The notes below the pieces were generated by a model. That model worked only from the letters and a program-made list of their open reading frames with translations, was not told the DNA's origin and searched no databases. A DNA stretch of 64,000 bases from Gymnothorax reevesii (taxonomy: Eukaryota; Chordata; Actinopteri; Anguilliformes; Muraenidae): NCBI GenBank assembly GCA_029721435.1, contig CM056577.1, positions 118,480,219-118,544,218 on the forward strand. The letters run 5' to 3'. A program made the position numbers and the translations under genes. Below, piece by piece: positions 11,009 through 23,597 of this stretch; within the stretch, counting starts at the first letter, position 1, and each line of letters begins with the position of its first letter.

Positions 11009-11339
11009 CTTGGCAAAAGGCAGCCAACAGCCTGTCATCTGACAGTGGAGACGATTCACTGATAGATATTCGATCTGATTTATTCACATGAAATTTCCTC
11101 TCTGTAAATTATAGTTATAGTTCAAACGTTATCAGACCATCTATGGAAATCTGAAGCTTAAGTGCGGGAGTTGTAGCGAGTTGCACATGTACGTAAGTGA
11201 ACAGGCGACAGCGAGAGCACTTACAGTATTGGTAATGCTACATAACTGCGGTCAAAAGGGGAACTAATTAACTGTATGTTGCTTCACACTGAGGAACTCC
11301 ATGCGAGAGGATGGTTTTGGATTTTTTTCTCTCAAGAAA

Positions 11340-11692
11340 ACCGAACAGGAGTACATGTGGGCTGACGCAGAGAATACGCGCTAGGTGCGGTGTCGCCTAG
11401 TTTCTGAAAATAAGACACAAAAAGTTCATTTTTCTGCCTGTCGGCTTGGCCTAGTTATTAAACTACACAGGCTGACGTGTTTCAGATAGACAATTATCAG
11501 GTAGACTTTGCTGTAAGATAAATAAATTATGCGTCCGTGACTTACAGACGCAAAACTAATAGCTAAAGAGCGCACTTGAAAAATTGTACTTCCGCGTACA
11601 ATGTTCTTTTCCGCAGACAAGCGTCAACTTTCGACGAGGAAACCCCAATAGACGTGTCAATTCACCCATCGGGCTGATTTATCTGCACGAAG
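11340..11692 (+). promoter_or_regulatory. Candidate promoter and 5' non-coding exon, possibly of arhgef1
   Basis: CG-containing sequence (gctgacgcagagaatacgcgc about 11360, tacttccgcgtac about 11588) precedes a strong donor, CGAAG followed by gtgagtgtc, at 11693. The following DNA has no open frame, as expected for an intron. The next coding + strand gene is arhgef1 at 32267, whose 5'UTR must lie upstream. Inference only; another gene or no gene are alternatives. Confidence 0.3.
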
Positions 11693-14158
11693 GTGAGTGT
11701 CTTTCCAACTCTATATTTATAATTCTTTAGAAAGCAGTTCGTTACATTAATATGTGAACTTTGGCATCTATTATCATAGAATACATCCAGCCGAATGCAA
11801 GGTAGCAAAGTTGATAGCGCCAGCTGGCTAAGCTGAAGTAGAAAGCGGGTTGGGAAAAGTGGGAATGTTGTTATCATTCTCAACTTTGTATCGAAAGTTA
11901 GCCATAACCTCACAGCTGTGATAAATATTATGTTTTAGCTTGCATTTGTTGTGAATGTTGCCGGGTAACGTAGTTGCTTCTCATGTTTGATCTGCGAATT
12001 CAAGCTAAACCAATAGTTCCTCCCCATGTGAAAATCCATAGTCTGCCACATTCAGTCAGTCGGGCTTTTTCTATGTATGTAGCCACTTTGACCGGGCCAG
12101 CCCGAAAATGCAGAAATTCGTGTTTTTTTTTTTTTTTTTGACGAATATAAGAAGTGACACTGGCTCCCTTTCTGAAAATGGGTACGTCAGGAACAGCAAC
12201 AAGATTGTTGTTTTACACTGATAACATTTACACCAGACTGTGGAACACATTTGGCACATGTATCGGACATGCTACGAATATGATGCGCTATAATTATATG
12301 ATTGATTAGCCTATTTTATGGGCTTGGTGTGCGCTCGGTAGATTGGTGACTATGGTATTGTTCATAGTTAAACTACAACCACAATTTGTGGCATTGGTCT
12401 GTCTTCAAAGATAGTTTTAGTTTTGGGTGGATAGTTTTGGTTAATGCTCCATTTTGGTTCACTGACTTCGTCCAGTGACTGGAATTTGCGGGACCAAATG
12501 TCAAATATTGGTTACTTATGCATGTGCTTATGTTTAATTGTCGGAAATTATGTGCGTGGAACATGCTTATGTTGGCTCCAAAATTATATAATCAATCCTG
12601 TGTGTGTGTGTGTGTGTGTATTAAGGTGTGTAAAGTGCAGAACTAAACAGCAATCTCCTCCACCATGGGAGGACCCTCAGATTAAATTGTTACTTTTTTT
12701 GTGGCAAATGAAATATCCCTTCCACCGCCATGTTGCCAAAACAAACGTGACGTTCCAATACCCAACCACCCCCCTTTTCCTCACTTCTTTTGACATTGGT
12801 TGTTACAGCTGCAACCGGAATGGCAGATCGTCCCCCCCACCAGCCTGACGCGCGCAGCAAGTGCTTTCTTGTTTTAAACCCACAGGCTAAGTTCCCTCTC
12901 CAGCTGGAATGTAGAGTATTTTATACCCCCCACCCACCCCCAGTCCTTTTTACCTCTCTGGAATTTGTGGACTCTTTCCCATCGGCTCACACACATCCCC
13001 TCCCGGCTGAGGTGAAGAAATCAGGATACTTTTGGTTAAGAAGATTATTGGCAAAGTGGGAGATTAAGCGAACTGGGACCTTTCTGGAATAATGCTTTTA
13101 CTCAGCCAGTGTGGTAGAGTGATGGCTTAAATAAAATATCCATTCGAGTTTTGGGGAACGTGCATGCATGCCTCTTTCAGGTTGTCTTCAAGTTTTATGT
13201 AAGTGCTGCTAACCAGATGCTACAGACTCACGGTCAAGGGGGGTTGAGGCTTTTTGAAAGTCTCAGGACAATCTAGCATTCTAGTTTCTGGGGTGGCTTG
13301 ACCTTCTGGATTTGCTACTTTGCAGTGTTTGCTGTTAGTTTTTTGAGGGGTGTTATACTTCTTGGTGTGCAGGTATTCAGTGGCTTAGGTGTAATATCTA
13401 GGTCTGGTTTACTTTCAATCAGGAATGAAGTGAGGATACAGTAGCAAGGTGTGTCATTAGCAGGCCCATGGTTCAAATTGGGCCTTTAATTGCTGAAACA
13501 CACCAGAAAGCAGCAGGTACAGTGGCCCTCCTTGTCTGGAATCTCTGATCCCGGCTTGAGCGTTTACTCATTTTCATACGTGGCGGTATGCGCAGAACCC
13601 TGATATTTTGGACTGTGTGTAAAAGGGACCTGCAGCTGAAGCCGCAGGGAGCGGTATGTGCTTTGGCTGTGACACGTGGCTTGATAGAATTCAGGAACGG
13701 GGGAATGGAAGCTAAAGAAGAAGCTAGCAATGCTACTGCAGTGACATTATGAGGAGGAAAATCATTTGTTGAACCTGTGGGAAAGCTGTCATCATGGTCT
13801 AGGGGTGGACAGTATGTGACTATGCTGTGCTGGAGGTCATTTTGCCGCTAAAGCACAAAGGTGTAAGCAATGAGGGAGAGAGAGAGATCATTGTTGTTTC
13901 TATATAGCACAATTTTGTTGAACCCTGGGGGGCCAATATGAGGCAGTGTCCCTGATTGACTGACTGGCTGCCCAGTTCAAACATTGTTAAAACACAATTT
14001 TCGCTACGCAATTCCTGCTTTGACCATTGGGGGTGCAGTGAGGAGTATGTATATACTGCTGTGCTACCTAATCTGGTGGAGTGGTTTGAAGTCAGAAGTA
14101 TTTAAAATTAACTTTGGTTTCACTTTTACGATACCTGTGTCTATGGATCTAATATATG

Positions 14159-14198
<40 letters not shown>

Positions 14199-15033
14199 GA
14201 TGAATGGTAGCTTAATAATTTCATTTACAGCTAGCCTAGCAAGCTTGTAGCTAGCTGCTTGTTATCTCTGGCTAGGTTTACCAAATGTCTAAACTGAGCA
14301 GAATTAAACCATCATTGATCAAATGCAAATATTACCCATTGGTAGCAAATATGGTAAGCTTCAGTTTTTCAAGTTCCTTTCATAATTTGTTTGTATTTTG
14401 TATAACTTAAGCTCTCCTTCTATGATGCCTTGGCATGTTTAGATACATGTGTACCTATAGATGAACCAGAAGGGCGCTTGTTTGAGTGGATTCCAATGTC
14501 TGTGTCTGATAGAATATTGACCCTCATAGAAATCTGAAACTGCAGGTTAATATTCTATATAGAAAAGTAACCCGAGGGTCAGATTTTCATGGGGTCAAAT
14601 TTTTATATGACACCTGCACCATTTGTACAATGTTGTTGAAACTTTTGGTAACATCATTCCTGTATTTTCTTTAAGTAGGCTTGCCTAAAAACGGGTTTAG
14701 CAGTCAGCAACTTTCCCTCTATTTGTCAAGATGTAATGTTTTTTAATGGCCCGCGCTTTATTAACAAATGGGCCTACATCTTTCGTTTTAACCTGCTGAG
14801 AAGGAGATACTTGGTGCTTTTTCTCCTGGATGGTAAACTTCCTATACATAATCTTTCTCCATAGTCTATAACAACTTTTCTACTGTGGATTTTTTTACAA
14901 GGATGTACTTTGAAGTGTAGCCAATTTCGTCAACCTTTCGCAAAGCTCAGGCAATGTAAATTGCTGCTCCTCTAATTTTTCTGTATGTTTAAAAGTCACT
15001 GCACAAAAAATAAATAAACATCAAGTTTAATTA
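11693..15033. other. Intergenic or 5' intron sequence with microsatellites; no repeat family recognised
   Basis: Contains a poly-T tract (12122-12139), (TG)n at 12599-12620, and a TATG/(TG)n tract at about 14155-14197. An acceptor-like ttgttacag followed by ATG at 12820 opens a 91-codon frame with a phase-0 donor-like GAGgtgaag at about 13011; it has no recognised domain. The rest looks single copy. Confidence 0.3.
14155..14197 (+). repeat. TATA/(TG)n compound microsatellite
   Basis: A short tatatat tract runs into about 17 TG units. Confidence 0.95.
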
Positions 15034-16553
15034 CAACCCCAGTTCATGAAGTTGGGATTCTGTGTAAATTATAAATTGAAACGGAATGCAATGATTTGCA
15101 AATCTCATAAACCCACACTTTATTCACAATAGAACATAGACAACATATCAGATGTTGAAAGTGAGACATTTTACCATTTCCTGAGAAATTTTAGGTCATT
15201 TTGAATTTGACAGCAGCAACATCTTAAATAAGTTGGGAGACGGGAGCAAAATGTTGGCAAAGTAAGTGTTACTAATAAAAAAACAGCTGGAGGACCATTT
15301 TGCAACTAAATAGGTTAATTGGCAAAGCAGAGTCATTCCTTGGTAAAGAAGTAGAAAGATTCACCAATCTGCAAAAAACTACATCTAAAAATTTTGGAGA
15401 ATTTCAGAAAAAAATGTTCCTCAATGTAAAATTGCAAAGATTTTGAATATACAGTGCATAATATCATCAAAAGATTCAGATAATATGGAGAAATTTCTGT
15501 GCTCGAGGGAAACGTCCGAAGGTCAATATTGGATGCTCGTGAACTTCGGGCATGATTCTGCACTGGAATACACCGCATGGGCTCAGGAACACTTCCAGCA
15601 ATCATTGTCTTTGAACACAGTTTGCCGTGCAATCTACTAATGCTAGCTAAATCTGTATCATGCAAAGAAGAAGCCATGTTTAAACACAATCCAGAAACAC
15701 CACCGTCTTCTCTGGGCCATAGTTCTACTAAAATGTACTGAGGCAGAATGGAAAACTGTTCCTCCGTCAGATGAATCAAAATTTGAAATTCTTTTTGGAA
15801 ACCGCAGACACCATGTGGTGCGGTCTAAAGTAGGGAGGGACCATACGGCTTGTTATCAGCGCATAGTTCAGAAGCCTACATCTCTGATGGTATGGGGTTG
15901 CATTAGTGCCTATGGCGTGGGGAGCTTACGCATCTGGAAAGGCATTATTAATGCTGAAAAGTATGTAATGGTTTTGCAACAATATATGCTCCCATCCAGA
16001 CAACATCTCTTTCAGGGAAGGCATTTGCATATTTCCGCAAACCTTTGCCAAACCACATACTGCATCTATCACAGCAGCATGGCTTCGCAGTAGAAGAGTC
16101 TGGGTGCTGAACTGGCTTACCTGCAGTCCAGATCATTCATTACTAGAAAACATTTGGCACATCATAAAACAAAAAAATCCTGCAAAGAAGACCCAGGATT
16201 GTTGAGCAGCTAGAATCCTACATCTGACAAGAGTGGGACAACATTCCTCTCTCAAAACTCCAGCAATTGGTCTCCTCACTTCCCAGATGTTTACTGACTG
16301 TTGTTAAAAGAAGAAGGGATTAACTGAACAATGGTTAACATGGCCCTATCCCAGCTTTTTTGAGATGTGTTACTACCATCAAATTCAAAATGAGCTGATA
16401 TATTTAATGAAATGGTAAAGTGTCTCACTTTGAACATCTGATTTGTTGTCTATGTTCTTTTGTGAATAAAATGTGGTTTATAAGATTTGCAAATCATTGC
16501 ATTCTGTTTTTCTTTACATTTTACACAGCATCCCAACTTTTTTGGAATTGGGG
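15034..16553 (+). mobile_element. Tc1-like transposon with long terminal inverted repeats, inactive
   Basis: Flanked by TA on both sides (15032-15033 and 16554-16555). Termini of about 200 bp are inverted repeats starting caaccccagttcatgaag on the left, and ccccaattccaaaaaag on the complement of the right. The interior holds a decayed + strand transposase: a block reading SLMVWGCISAYGVGSL (about 15880-15930) typical of Tc1 DDE enzymes, and a PDHSLLENIWHIIK block (about 16128-16169) that keeps the final acidic residue. The frame is broken by stops and shifts and the central Asp block is damaged, so it cannot encode an enzyme. Confidence 0.9.
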
Positions 16554-16555
16554 TA

Positions 16556-17676
16556 GTAATATTGGTGTCAGGTAAATAACACACTCCATGTGCATTTGAA
16601 AGAGTGAATTTAAAATGTATTTTCCAGACTTACAATCTTATGGTTGACTCTTTTGTTACATGTCCAGACAAACTAACCCACGGCCATGAACGCATGACTA
16701 GAAGTTGCTGAACCAAATTTATCCAGCTCTATGCTTCTACAGTGATATAGGACTAATATGAGAGCAGTACGCGTCTGCTCTGTCTTTCAGTGAGATCAGC
16801 GCCCTAAGTGTAGACAATTTCCATCTCAGGGCAAAAATCTGCTGATGGCCATGCGTACTTTCTGCAGTTCACTTCCATCAGTGTTAAATACAAGCAAGCT
16901 ACACTTAAGGCCCATCCACACGAGAATGATTTTTTTGAAAATGCATAAATGATTTTTATCTTTTATGACAAGCCTTTTTTAAAAATGTTTTTTTTTATAT
17001 AAATCTTTGAAAATGTACAGAATACATTTATTTGAAATGGGAAGAGTGTGTTTAAACAAGTCTTTATGGTTGCACAACATTTACAGGGTTTTAGTACAAT
17101 TTTAGACTGTATTTGCAATTTCACTAGCCAAAAAATGTCAGGTGGCGCAACCAAAGGTTTCTTGGAAAAAAAAAACACACTTCCCTCTTATTTTTCTAAG
17201 TGATTTTTTTATTAAGTATACCTGAGAGTGTCTACTCTGCCTAAAACATTGCTATTTTGTAATTGACCTGGGTATTAAAAATAACTTATGAATTCTTTAT
17301 TGTAGGGGGTGGGAATTTTGGTTTTTCCAAACAATTTAAGAACAATTAAACTATTAAACTTTGTTTATTTGAAAGGTTTTCAATGTAAAATTATGCCCCA
17401 TATTAATATAATATTAATACATATTTTAAATTACATATTTTATACATTTAACTTATTTTCAACTTGCATTGGACGATTTTGCCACCTGACATTTTGAGGG
17501 TTTGAGATGGCAAAACATAAAATATATATCATTTTTATGATAAACTGGAGATATGTTCAAATTAAACAGGTTTAATAGAATAAAATGATGCATATTATGA
17601 ATCATTTAAAATTATTTTAAACCAAAGTAGTGCACTTGGACAATTTCACGTCATTGACCCATGAGTCAGTCTGAAG
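16556..17676. other. AT-rich intergenic sequence with a foldback pair
   Basis: A word aatgtcaggtggcgcaacc (about 17136) has an imperfect inverted partner at about 17477-17500 (gattttgccacctgacatttt), giving a possible 365-bp foldback element. A MITE-like end ggcccatccacacgagaa lies at about 16910 without a recognised partner. Otherwise nothing. Confidence 0.4.
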
Positions 17677-18638
17677 TAGGGGTGTCAACGTTTACAATTT
17701 TATTTACTCGTGTACACGGGACTACTAACCGACGTGTACCCGCTTACATGTTTCGGAGATTTATGAGCAGAAAGTAAAATGAGTTGAAAATAAAATCCTT
17801 TTGACAGATAAGAAAACATACAAGTGAAAGCTGAAAAAGGTTTAACCTTCTTTTTTAATCACTGTTTCAACTATTGCTCACTTTTGTACTTTTTTTTTTT
17901 TTTAAACTTAACCTGCAAACTGCATCCCTCTCTCGCAACGGGAGCTGCATCTGAGTTTTAATATGCGTCTCATAGTAAAAGTAATCTGGAATTGGCGAGA
18001 GAAAGTAACTCAAAAAGAAGCCAAAGTAAGCTGAAGTGAGAGGCAAAAACTTCACCTTTATATCCACAAAGTTAAAAAAGTAGAGGGGGACTCTCACAAC
18101 TATTCACTAAAATTGGCAAAAAAATGTGTTTTCTTCCTCCTCTTTAGACGCGAGGATATGTGATCAGGTCGTGAAAAGCCGACAGAACATCAACCAACAA
18201 TATAATGTACAACAACATGCAGCAATATAGGCTAAAATAACAAGCCATTAACAGTTTTTGTTTTCAGCTGCACGACATTTGCACATGGAGAAGATGATGA
18301 GCGCAGCGCTCCTCTCAAGTCCTCCGCAGCCTATTCTTGATGTTGTGCGACACTGGCTGTGGCTGCGGTTTATTTCGTTTTTTTATATCAAGGTAACATT
18401 GCGCCCCATGCATCTGTATGCGGATAACTGCGCTAGTGGGAACATTTAAGTGTATTGTTAGTTAATGTTATTATCTGAAGCCTTCAGGCAACATTATCAC
18501 CCCTAAAAATAGGCGACTATATGTATTGGTGAGAAATGAACGAGGAGGAAAAGATGTGTACACGGTTATTGATTTTTCTAAACGGTTATGATTTGTTGTC
18601 CTTGTAACCGTGTACACGTGTAGATGTTGACACCCCTA
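17677..18638. mobile_element. Non-autonomous hAT transposon, 962 bp, with 8-bp duplication
   Basis: Perfect 8-bp target duplication GTCTGAAG at 17669-17676 and 18639-18646. Termini are inverted repeats: taggggtgtcaacgttt on the left and, on the complement of the right, taggggtgtcaacatct, followed on both by a cgtgtacacgg subterminal word. An 8-bp duplication and a (C/T)AGGGGTGTC end are hallmarks of hAT elements. The interior has no complete transposase frame. An intact duplication suggests a fairly young insertion. Confidence 0.92.
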
Positions 18639-18734
18639 GTCTGAAGCAAAGGAAATACTTGGCCTACTTTGTCAATGTTGTTCATTGAGTACATCATATC
18701 CATTGAGTTCTTACCATGCTTTGTAATGAGCTAT

Positions 18735-19200
18735 TGGGGGCTGCCAAGCTGTCACGGAATTACAGTCCCACTACATTTTGGGTTGTAACTCTACAACTAA
18801 ATAAGATAAAATCAAGTATGATATGTCATATTGAAGGTATTAACTTGTTCTTTAATATCATTAAGTGAAAATATATTATATATTTTTTGAGAAATTTTTA
18901 TAGAAGAAACAAGCAAAAACTACTCCGTCACGGAATTACACAAAATTGACGTGGTTTTTTAAATGTTGTGTTTAACTATCCAGAAAGTGATGTTCCTGTC
19001 ATAGTTAAGTTATGAAACTTCAATATGTTCATATTTAAGGTGTTTTTTTGTTAATACTGTAAGTTATAGAAACAAATATTGACTTAAACCCTGTTTTATG
19101 GGCAAGAAATTTCAAAAAGTCAATGTCACGGAATTACACGAGGCAAATTGTCACGGAATGACAGCAATAGTATTAATTAGTTTCAATGTATTTATTTCAA
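18735..19200 (+). repeat. Dispersed repeat copy 2 (YACGGARTTACA-motif family), longer copy
   Basis: The first 290 bp match 4245-4545 closely. This copy continues further and adds two more motif variants, gtcacggaattacacgag (about 19126) and gtcacggaatgacagc (about 19150). At least four related words are present. No terminal inverted repeat was identified, so the class is unknown. Confidence 0.7.
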
Positions 19201-19801
19201 TATATTATACATATACACATAATTATTTACATTTTTACCGTTCAGCTATATATTACAATGAGTTTTCCACTTATAATGACCAATCATAATAGATACTTCA
19301 ATTTTTTTTTTTAATCTTCATGTCAACATTGGCTTGGCGGCCCCCTATTGGTTTTTCGTCAGATGCCCATGTGGTTCTAGCAAACTGGAATATTGGACCA
19401 TTTTCGTCCTAAGTTTTCAGTACAGTCAGTTGACTGTCAAAGCCTTATGAACTGTGCTGTCTGTGCAGGAATTTATCCAAATGAAGACGGATAAATTCGG
19501 CACACGACGACATGATTCTAATGGCTGGCTACTTTAACATTGTCTTAAAGCTTTCTTGCTAAGCCTGGTGTTGCCTGGTACTTGTCTATATTCACGCTCT
19601 CATGTATTCTTATATGTTTGTGCGTTTATGCTGTCACAGTATGTACCAAAGGTTTTCAAAAACACAGGAGAGAGAGACAGCAAGAGAAAGAGAGAGCGAG
19701 GGCATTGTCCCATTTCATTCAGACAGGTCAGTGTATGGAAAGTTCTGGGCTGTGCTTTATTGACTGTGCTTAATGTGGGGGGAGGGGCAGGAGAGGTGTG
19801 C

Positions 19802-19832
<31 letters not shown>

Positions 19833-21900
19833 GGAGGGAGGGAGGGAGATAGACCGACAGAGTGAGGTCAATGAGCACATACGCGCCATTCAAAGAGAGT
19901 GTCCCGGGAGAGTTAATTTAGTGCTCCATCGAATGAAGTGGCGCCCAATAAGATGCCCTGGGCAATCATGGCCGTACTCTCATGGTAAAGCTGGGGCCCA
20001 GTTGAACATGGCCGGGTGGCTACATTTGCAGGGAAAGAGCTTCCATGTAAAACCAGGAAGTCTCATTAAAGTGGAGCATGGACTGAATTGAAAACAGCTG
20101 TTCTGGACTTAACTCAATTACCAAACTGAGTAGTACTGCTTTTTGAAATGGTCCCCTGCTGTTATGTGCACTGGAAGTGACTAGAGAGCTGGCTTACTGG
20201 AGATTACATATGGGAGTGTCATGATGGATTGTAAAATAGTGTGTGATGTGCTGACACAGTGAAAAAGTCTCCATGCGCAGTGACATTTCTAATGATGATT
20301 CATCTTTACAAGAGGAGCCTATGTTTGCGTATTATAGTGTGGTAGGAACCACATATACTTTGCGAGAATTTGTTTAACGTTCAACAATTTATTTTATGCC
20401 CTGTCCGATTACGCCGCCAGAGCGATAATGCTTTTGCTTTGTCGACAATGCGCCGGGAGGTGTTGAAGCGCTTTTATTAAATGTCCCCGTTATAAGTCTT
20501 CTGTCTCTTACGTGTTAAACTCCAGTCATTTCAAGACGTGTTCATGAATGTTTACCATAGTCAAGCACCCTGTGTTTCAGTACAGCAGACGGACTCTGTT
20601 TACAGTAACATGGTACTGGAATGATCACCCTCCGCTGTGACATTCCATTTACTGTCCGCGCCTGACGGCTCTGACAGCGCATAGCATAGCGCTGCTTTGA
20701 CTCGGCCATTTGTATTCAGCGGATGTTTGTCGATATTTAGATCACTTTGTTAACCGTCTGTCCAGCGGAGAAATTACTTCTGCTTAATAAGAACAATATT
20801 GTGCGATTGGGAGCTGGAGATTGGTTTGTGTGTGTGCGTGTGCGTGTACATGCTTGTGCCTGTGTCTGAGAGAGAGTGTATGATCAGTGGTACATATTTT
20901 TCTAGTTTAGCTCAGTTGCATGGAATCTTCTGTGGTATTTTTCTTGGTGGGGGGGGGATGTCAGCGCAAGTGATTAAAAAAAAACTCTGAATTCCTGACA
21001 GACACGCTTTTACAATCATTATGAACACTGAACGCTTATCGATTTTAGTCAGTTTCTCTCAAGTTTGATATGCTTTCATCTTCCAGAAGATGAGAGGGAA
21101 GGCAAAAGCGAAGGAGATAATGGACAATGTTTATTGCTACAAGTGAATGGTAAGAAAGATGGTGAGCAAAGGGTAATATCAGGAGTGGGGTTGTTGTCAG
21201 TAATAAGTTTTTTGTGACAGTATATATGGCAAAGAAATGTGGAAAGGGGGCCAGAGCCCTGTGTAGTTATTCAAATCAGCTAACCTGGTATCCTAATCAG
21301 AAAACAGGAAGTGAGGAGCACAATGAAGGAAGCTGACAAACCTTCATGTCACAGCTGGATATTGTTCCGTTAATGTCTAGATGAGCATTGTTTATTTTTT
21401 CAGTACTTCCACCTTTTGGAAATTACGTGTGCTTTGGTTTTATTAATTGCCCAAAGGACTGGGACAGGAGGGGAACGTATGAGTCAAGGGCTTCCGCATG
21501 ATGAGGTCATTTTCATGCGGTTCAGCCCATTGAACCTTTGGGATTTTTTTTTTTTTCCAGAATTCTGAGTTGACGTTCTAGAACACTGTTGCCATGGACC
21601 ACCAGCAGCAATTCTCACTGTAGATCTAGAATGTTCAGCTGAGAACATTCCCACCACATTCTTGTGATGTCATAGTTAAATGCAGGCCTTGATGAAGGGA
21701 ATGTTAGCATTCCGTGGGTCTATCTGATTTCCACACATGCCCCGCTCATGCCTTTGAACCATGTCCCTATTGAACACGAGACTTGGTTTCTACACAGACT
21801 GGTAATATGGCTGTATGTGGACCCCCCCCCCCCCCCGGGGACACAAAAATGTCTGGAATGGTTACAGGAATGGAAAAATTGTCACGGTCACGAAAGCTGT
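19200..21900. other. Intergenic or 5' intron sequence, mostly single copy
   Basis: Includes a purine-rich gagaga/gggagg tract (19665-19855), a TG-rich tract (about 20826-20846) and a poly-C run (21824-21837). The 20330-20780 part is less repetitive and locally CG-containing, and might be a conserved non-coding block. No gene is supported. Confidence 0.3.
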
Positions 21901-21904
21901 AGGG

Positions 21905-22096
21905 CAGAGGTCCCCAACCCTGTTCCTGGAGAGTAACAGGCACATATGATTTCATTTGAACCCTAATTTGCCATGCCTGCTTCTGCTAATTGGCAGTCCT
22001 GCCTGATCTCTGGCTGTTGAATGAGATGAGCTTTGTTGGGTTTGGAGTGAAAACCGACAGATGGTTGACTTCTTGGAACAGGGTTGGGAACCAGTG
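21905..22096. mobile_element. hAT-like MITE, about 190 bp
   Basis: Ends cagaggtccccaaccctgtt and, on the complement of the right, cactggttcccaaccctgtt form inverted repeats in the CAG-ends style of hAT elements. Flanking octamers (ctgtaggg and ctcatggg) agree at 5 of 8 positions, compatible with a decayed duplication. No coding capacity. Confidence 0.65.
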
Positions 22097-22966
22097 CTCA
22101 TGGGTACAAAGCAGTTGTTGAGAAAGAGGACTCACTTTCCACCGTAGAGACATTTTTGTTTAGTCATTACATTTAATTGTTGCCCACAGGGACCCGCTTG
22201 GCAGAACCTCCCCAGAACGCCAATTTGTTTACAGTTCAACAGTTTCACTCTCCTCTCTAGTTACAAATTGTCATCCCTTACTGTTTTATTGGAACTGTTG
22301 CTTTGTAAATTCCATTAAGAGAATGCACCATATCTTTCCCTGTGTAAGCCTTTCTCGTAAATATAAAACATGCATCGAATTGACATCACATTGCCTTGCG
22401 GTAGAGGTAGACTAAACATCTCATGCTGTGCAGCAACGACTAAATTATATCTTTTTTTTAACTTCCCGTTCTCTTTTTATTATCTCCCCATTGTCTCTAT
22501 TTCTCCTGAGGTCACATTTGACACCTCCTCTTTCATTCCACTGCTTCCTCTGTTTTCTTTGTCCTCGTGAACATTTCCCATGATCCCCTGCTCCTAGTGT
22601 TTCCCTCTGCGCCTTTCACATGTTCATGCCTGTGCATTTTCTTTGCAGTTTATTTTCGTTTTTACTTCTTGTTTACACAAGCTCACAATTGGCATCACTT
22701 TATCGCAGAAATTTTTTTTCCTCATTAACTTGCGGCTCTCCCCAGATAGCAAAAATTGATTGAATCAACATTGCGATATTGTCGGGCTGAAGATTGCAAT
22801 CAACATTGATGTCAGATATTGGAAAAAAAAAAAACATTGAAAGTGCTCGCTATGATCAACATGGAAATAAAATAGAATTTGCAATCAACTCTGACAATGA
22901 ATTGACCTTGATACAACTATGATATGATGAACATTGAAAGAATGTAGATTTGCATCAACATTGGTA

Positions 22967-23215
22967 ATAATAATAATAATAGTAATAATAGTAATAATTC
23001 ATCAGTTTTATATAGCGCATTTCTGGGCACTCAAAGACGCTTCGCAATGGATACATTATTCATTCACTCACACATTCACACTCTGATGGTGGTAAACTAC
23101 ATTTTTGTAGCCACAGCTGCCCTGGGGCAGACTGACGGAAGCGTGGCTGCCAGTACGCGCCTACGGCCCCTCCGACCACCACCAAACATTCACACGCAGC
23201 CATACAGGAGTGTTC
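22967..23215 (+). repeat. (TAA)n tract followed by a common fish dispersed repeat
   Basis: A taataatag tract is followed by ttttatatagcgcatttctgg, a cattcactcacacattcacact block and a gccctggggcagactgacgg block. I recall this order from a frequent fish interspersed repeat, possibly a LINE or SINE tail. The identification rests on memory of the block order, not on a search. Confidence 0.5.
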
Positions 23216-23227
23216 CAATATTGATTC

Positions 23228-23230
<3 letters not shown>

Positions 23231-23259
<29 letters not shown>
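23231..23259. repeat. (AT)n microsatellite
   Basis: About 14 uninterrupted TA units. Confidence 0.95.
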
Positions 23260-23262
<3 letters not shown>

Positions 23263-23296
23263 TTGCATTATATATTGAAACAATGCTATTATTAAA

Positions 23297-23583
23297 GGGC
23301 CATTTCAACACTTTCAACCCTCCAATGTTTTTAATATGCCTCATTTGATAATAAGCACTCTATCACTCTACTTATGGTATAGTTCAACAAGGAGCAGGCC
23401 AAAGTAGTCTATTAGTCAGTGATATCACTGCCATATGCCTGAATGGCAGTGATGTCACTAATAGACAAGTTTGGAGCAACCCCTGCAGAACTTTAACACC
23501 AAAGAAAGTAAAATGATTATTTTTTTTAATGCGGCATATTAAAAACATACAGACGAAGGTTAACATGCTGAAATGGTCCATTC
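23297..23583. mobile_element. Palindromic MITE with a strong central hairpin
   Basis: The outer arms are imperfect inverted repeats: ggccatttcaacactttcaa with a downstream tgtttttaatatgcc on the left, and the complement ggaccatttcagcatgttaa with tgtttttaatatgcc on the right. A central hairpin at about 23405-23465 has arms of about 26 bp (gtctattagtcagtgatatc and its near complement) around an 8-bp loop. No coding capacity. Confidence 0.7.
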
Positions 23584-23597
23584 AGTATGCTACACTG

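Noticed and set aside
10891..11091. 66-codon frame with poly-Val/Cys and poly-Gly
   Set aside because: It only translates a (TG)n and poly-G tract.
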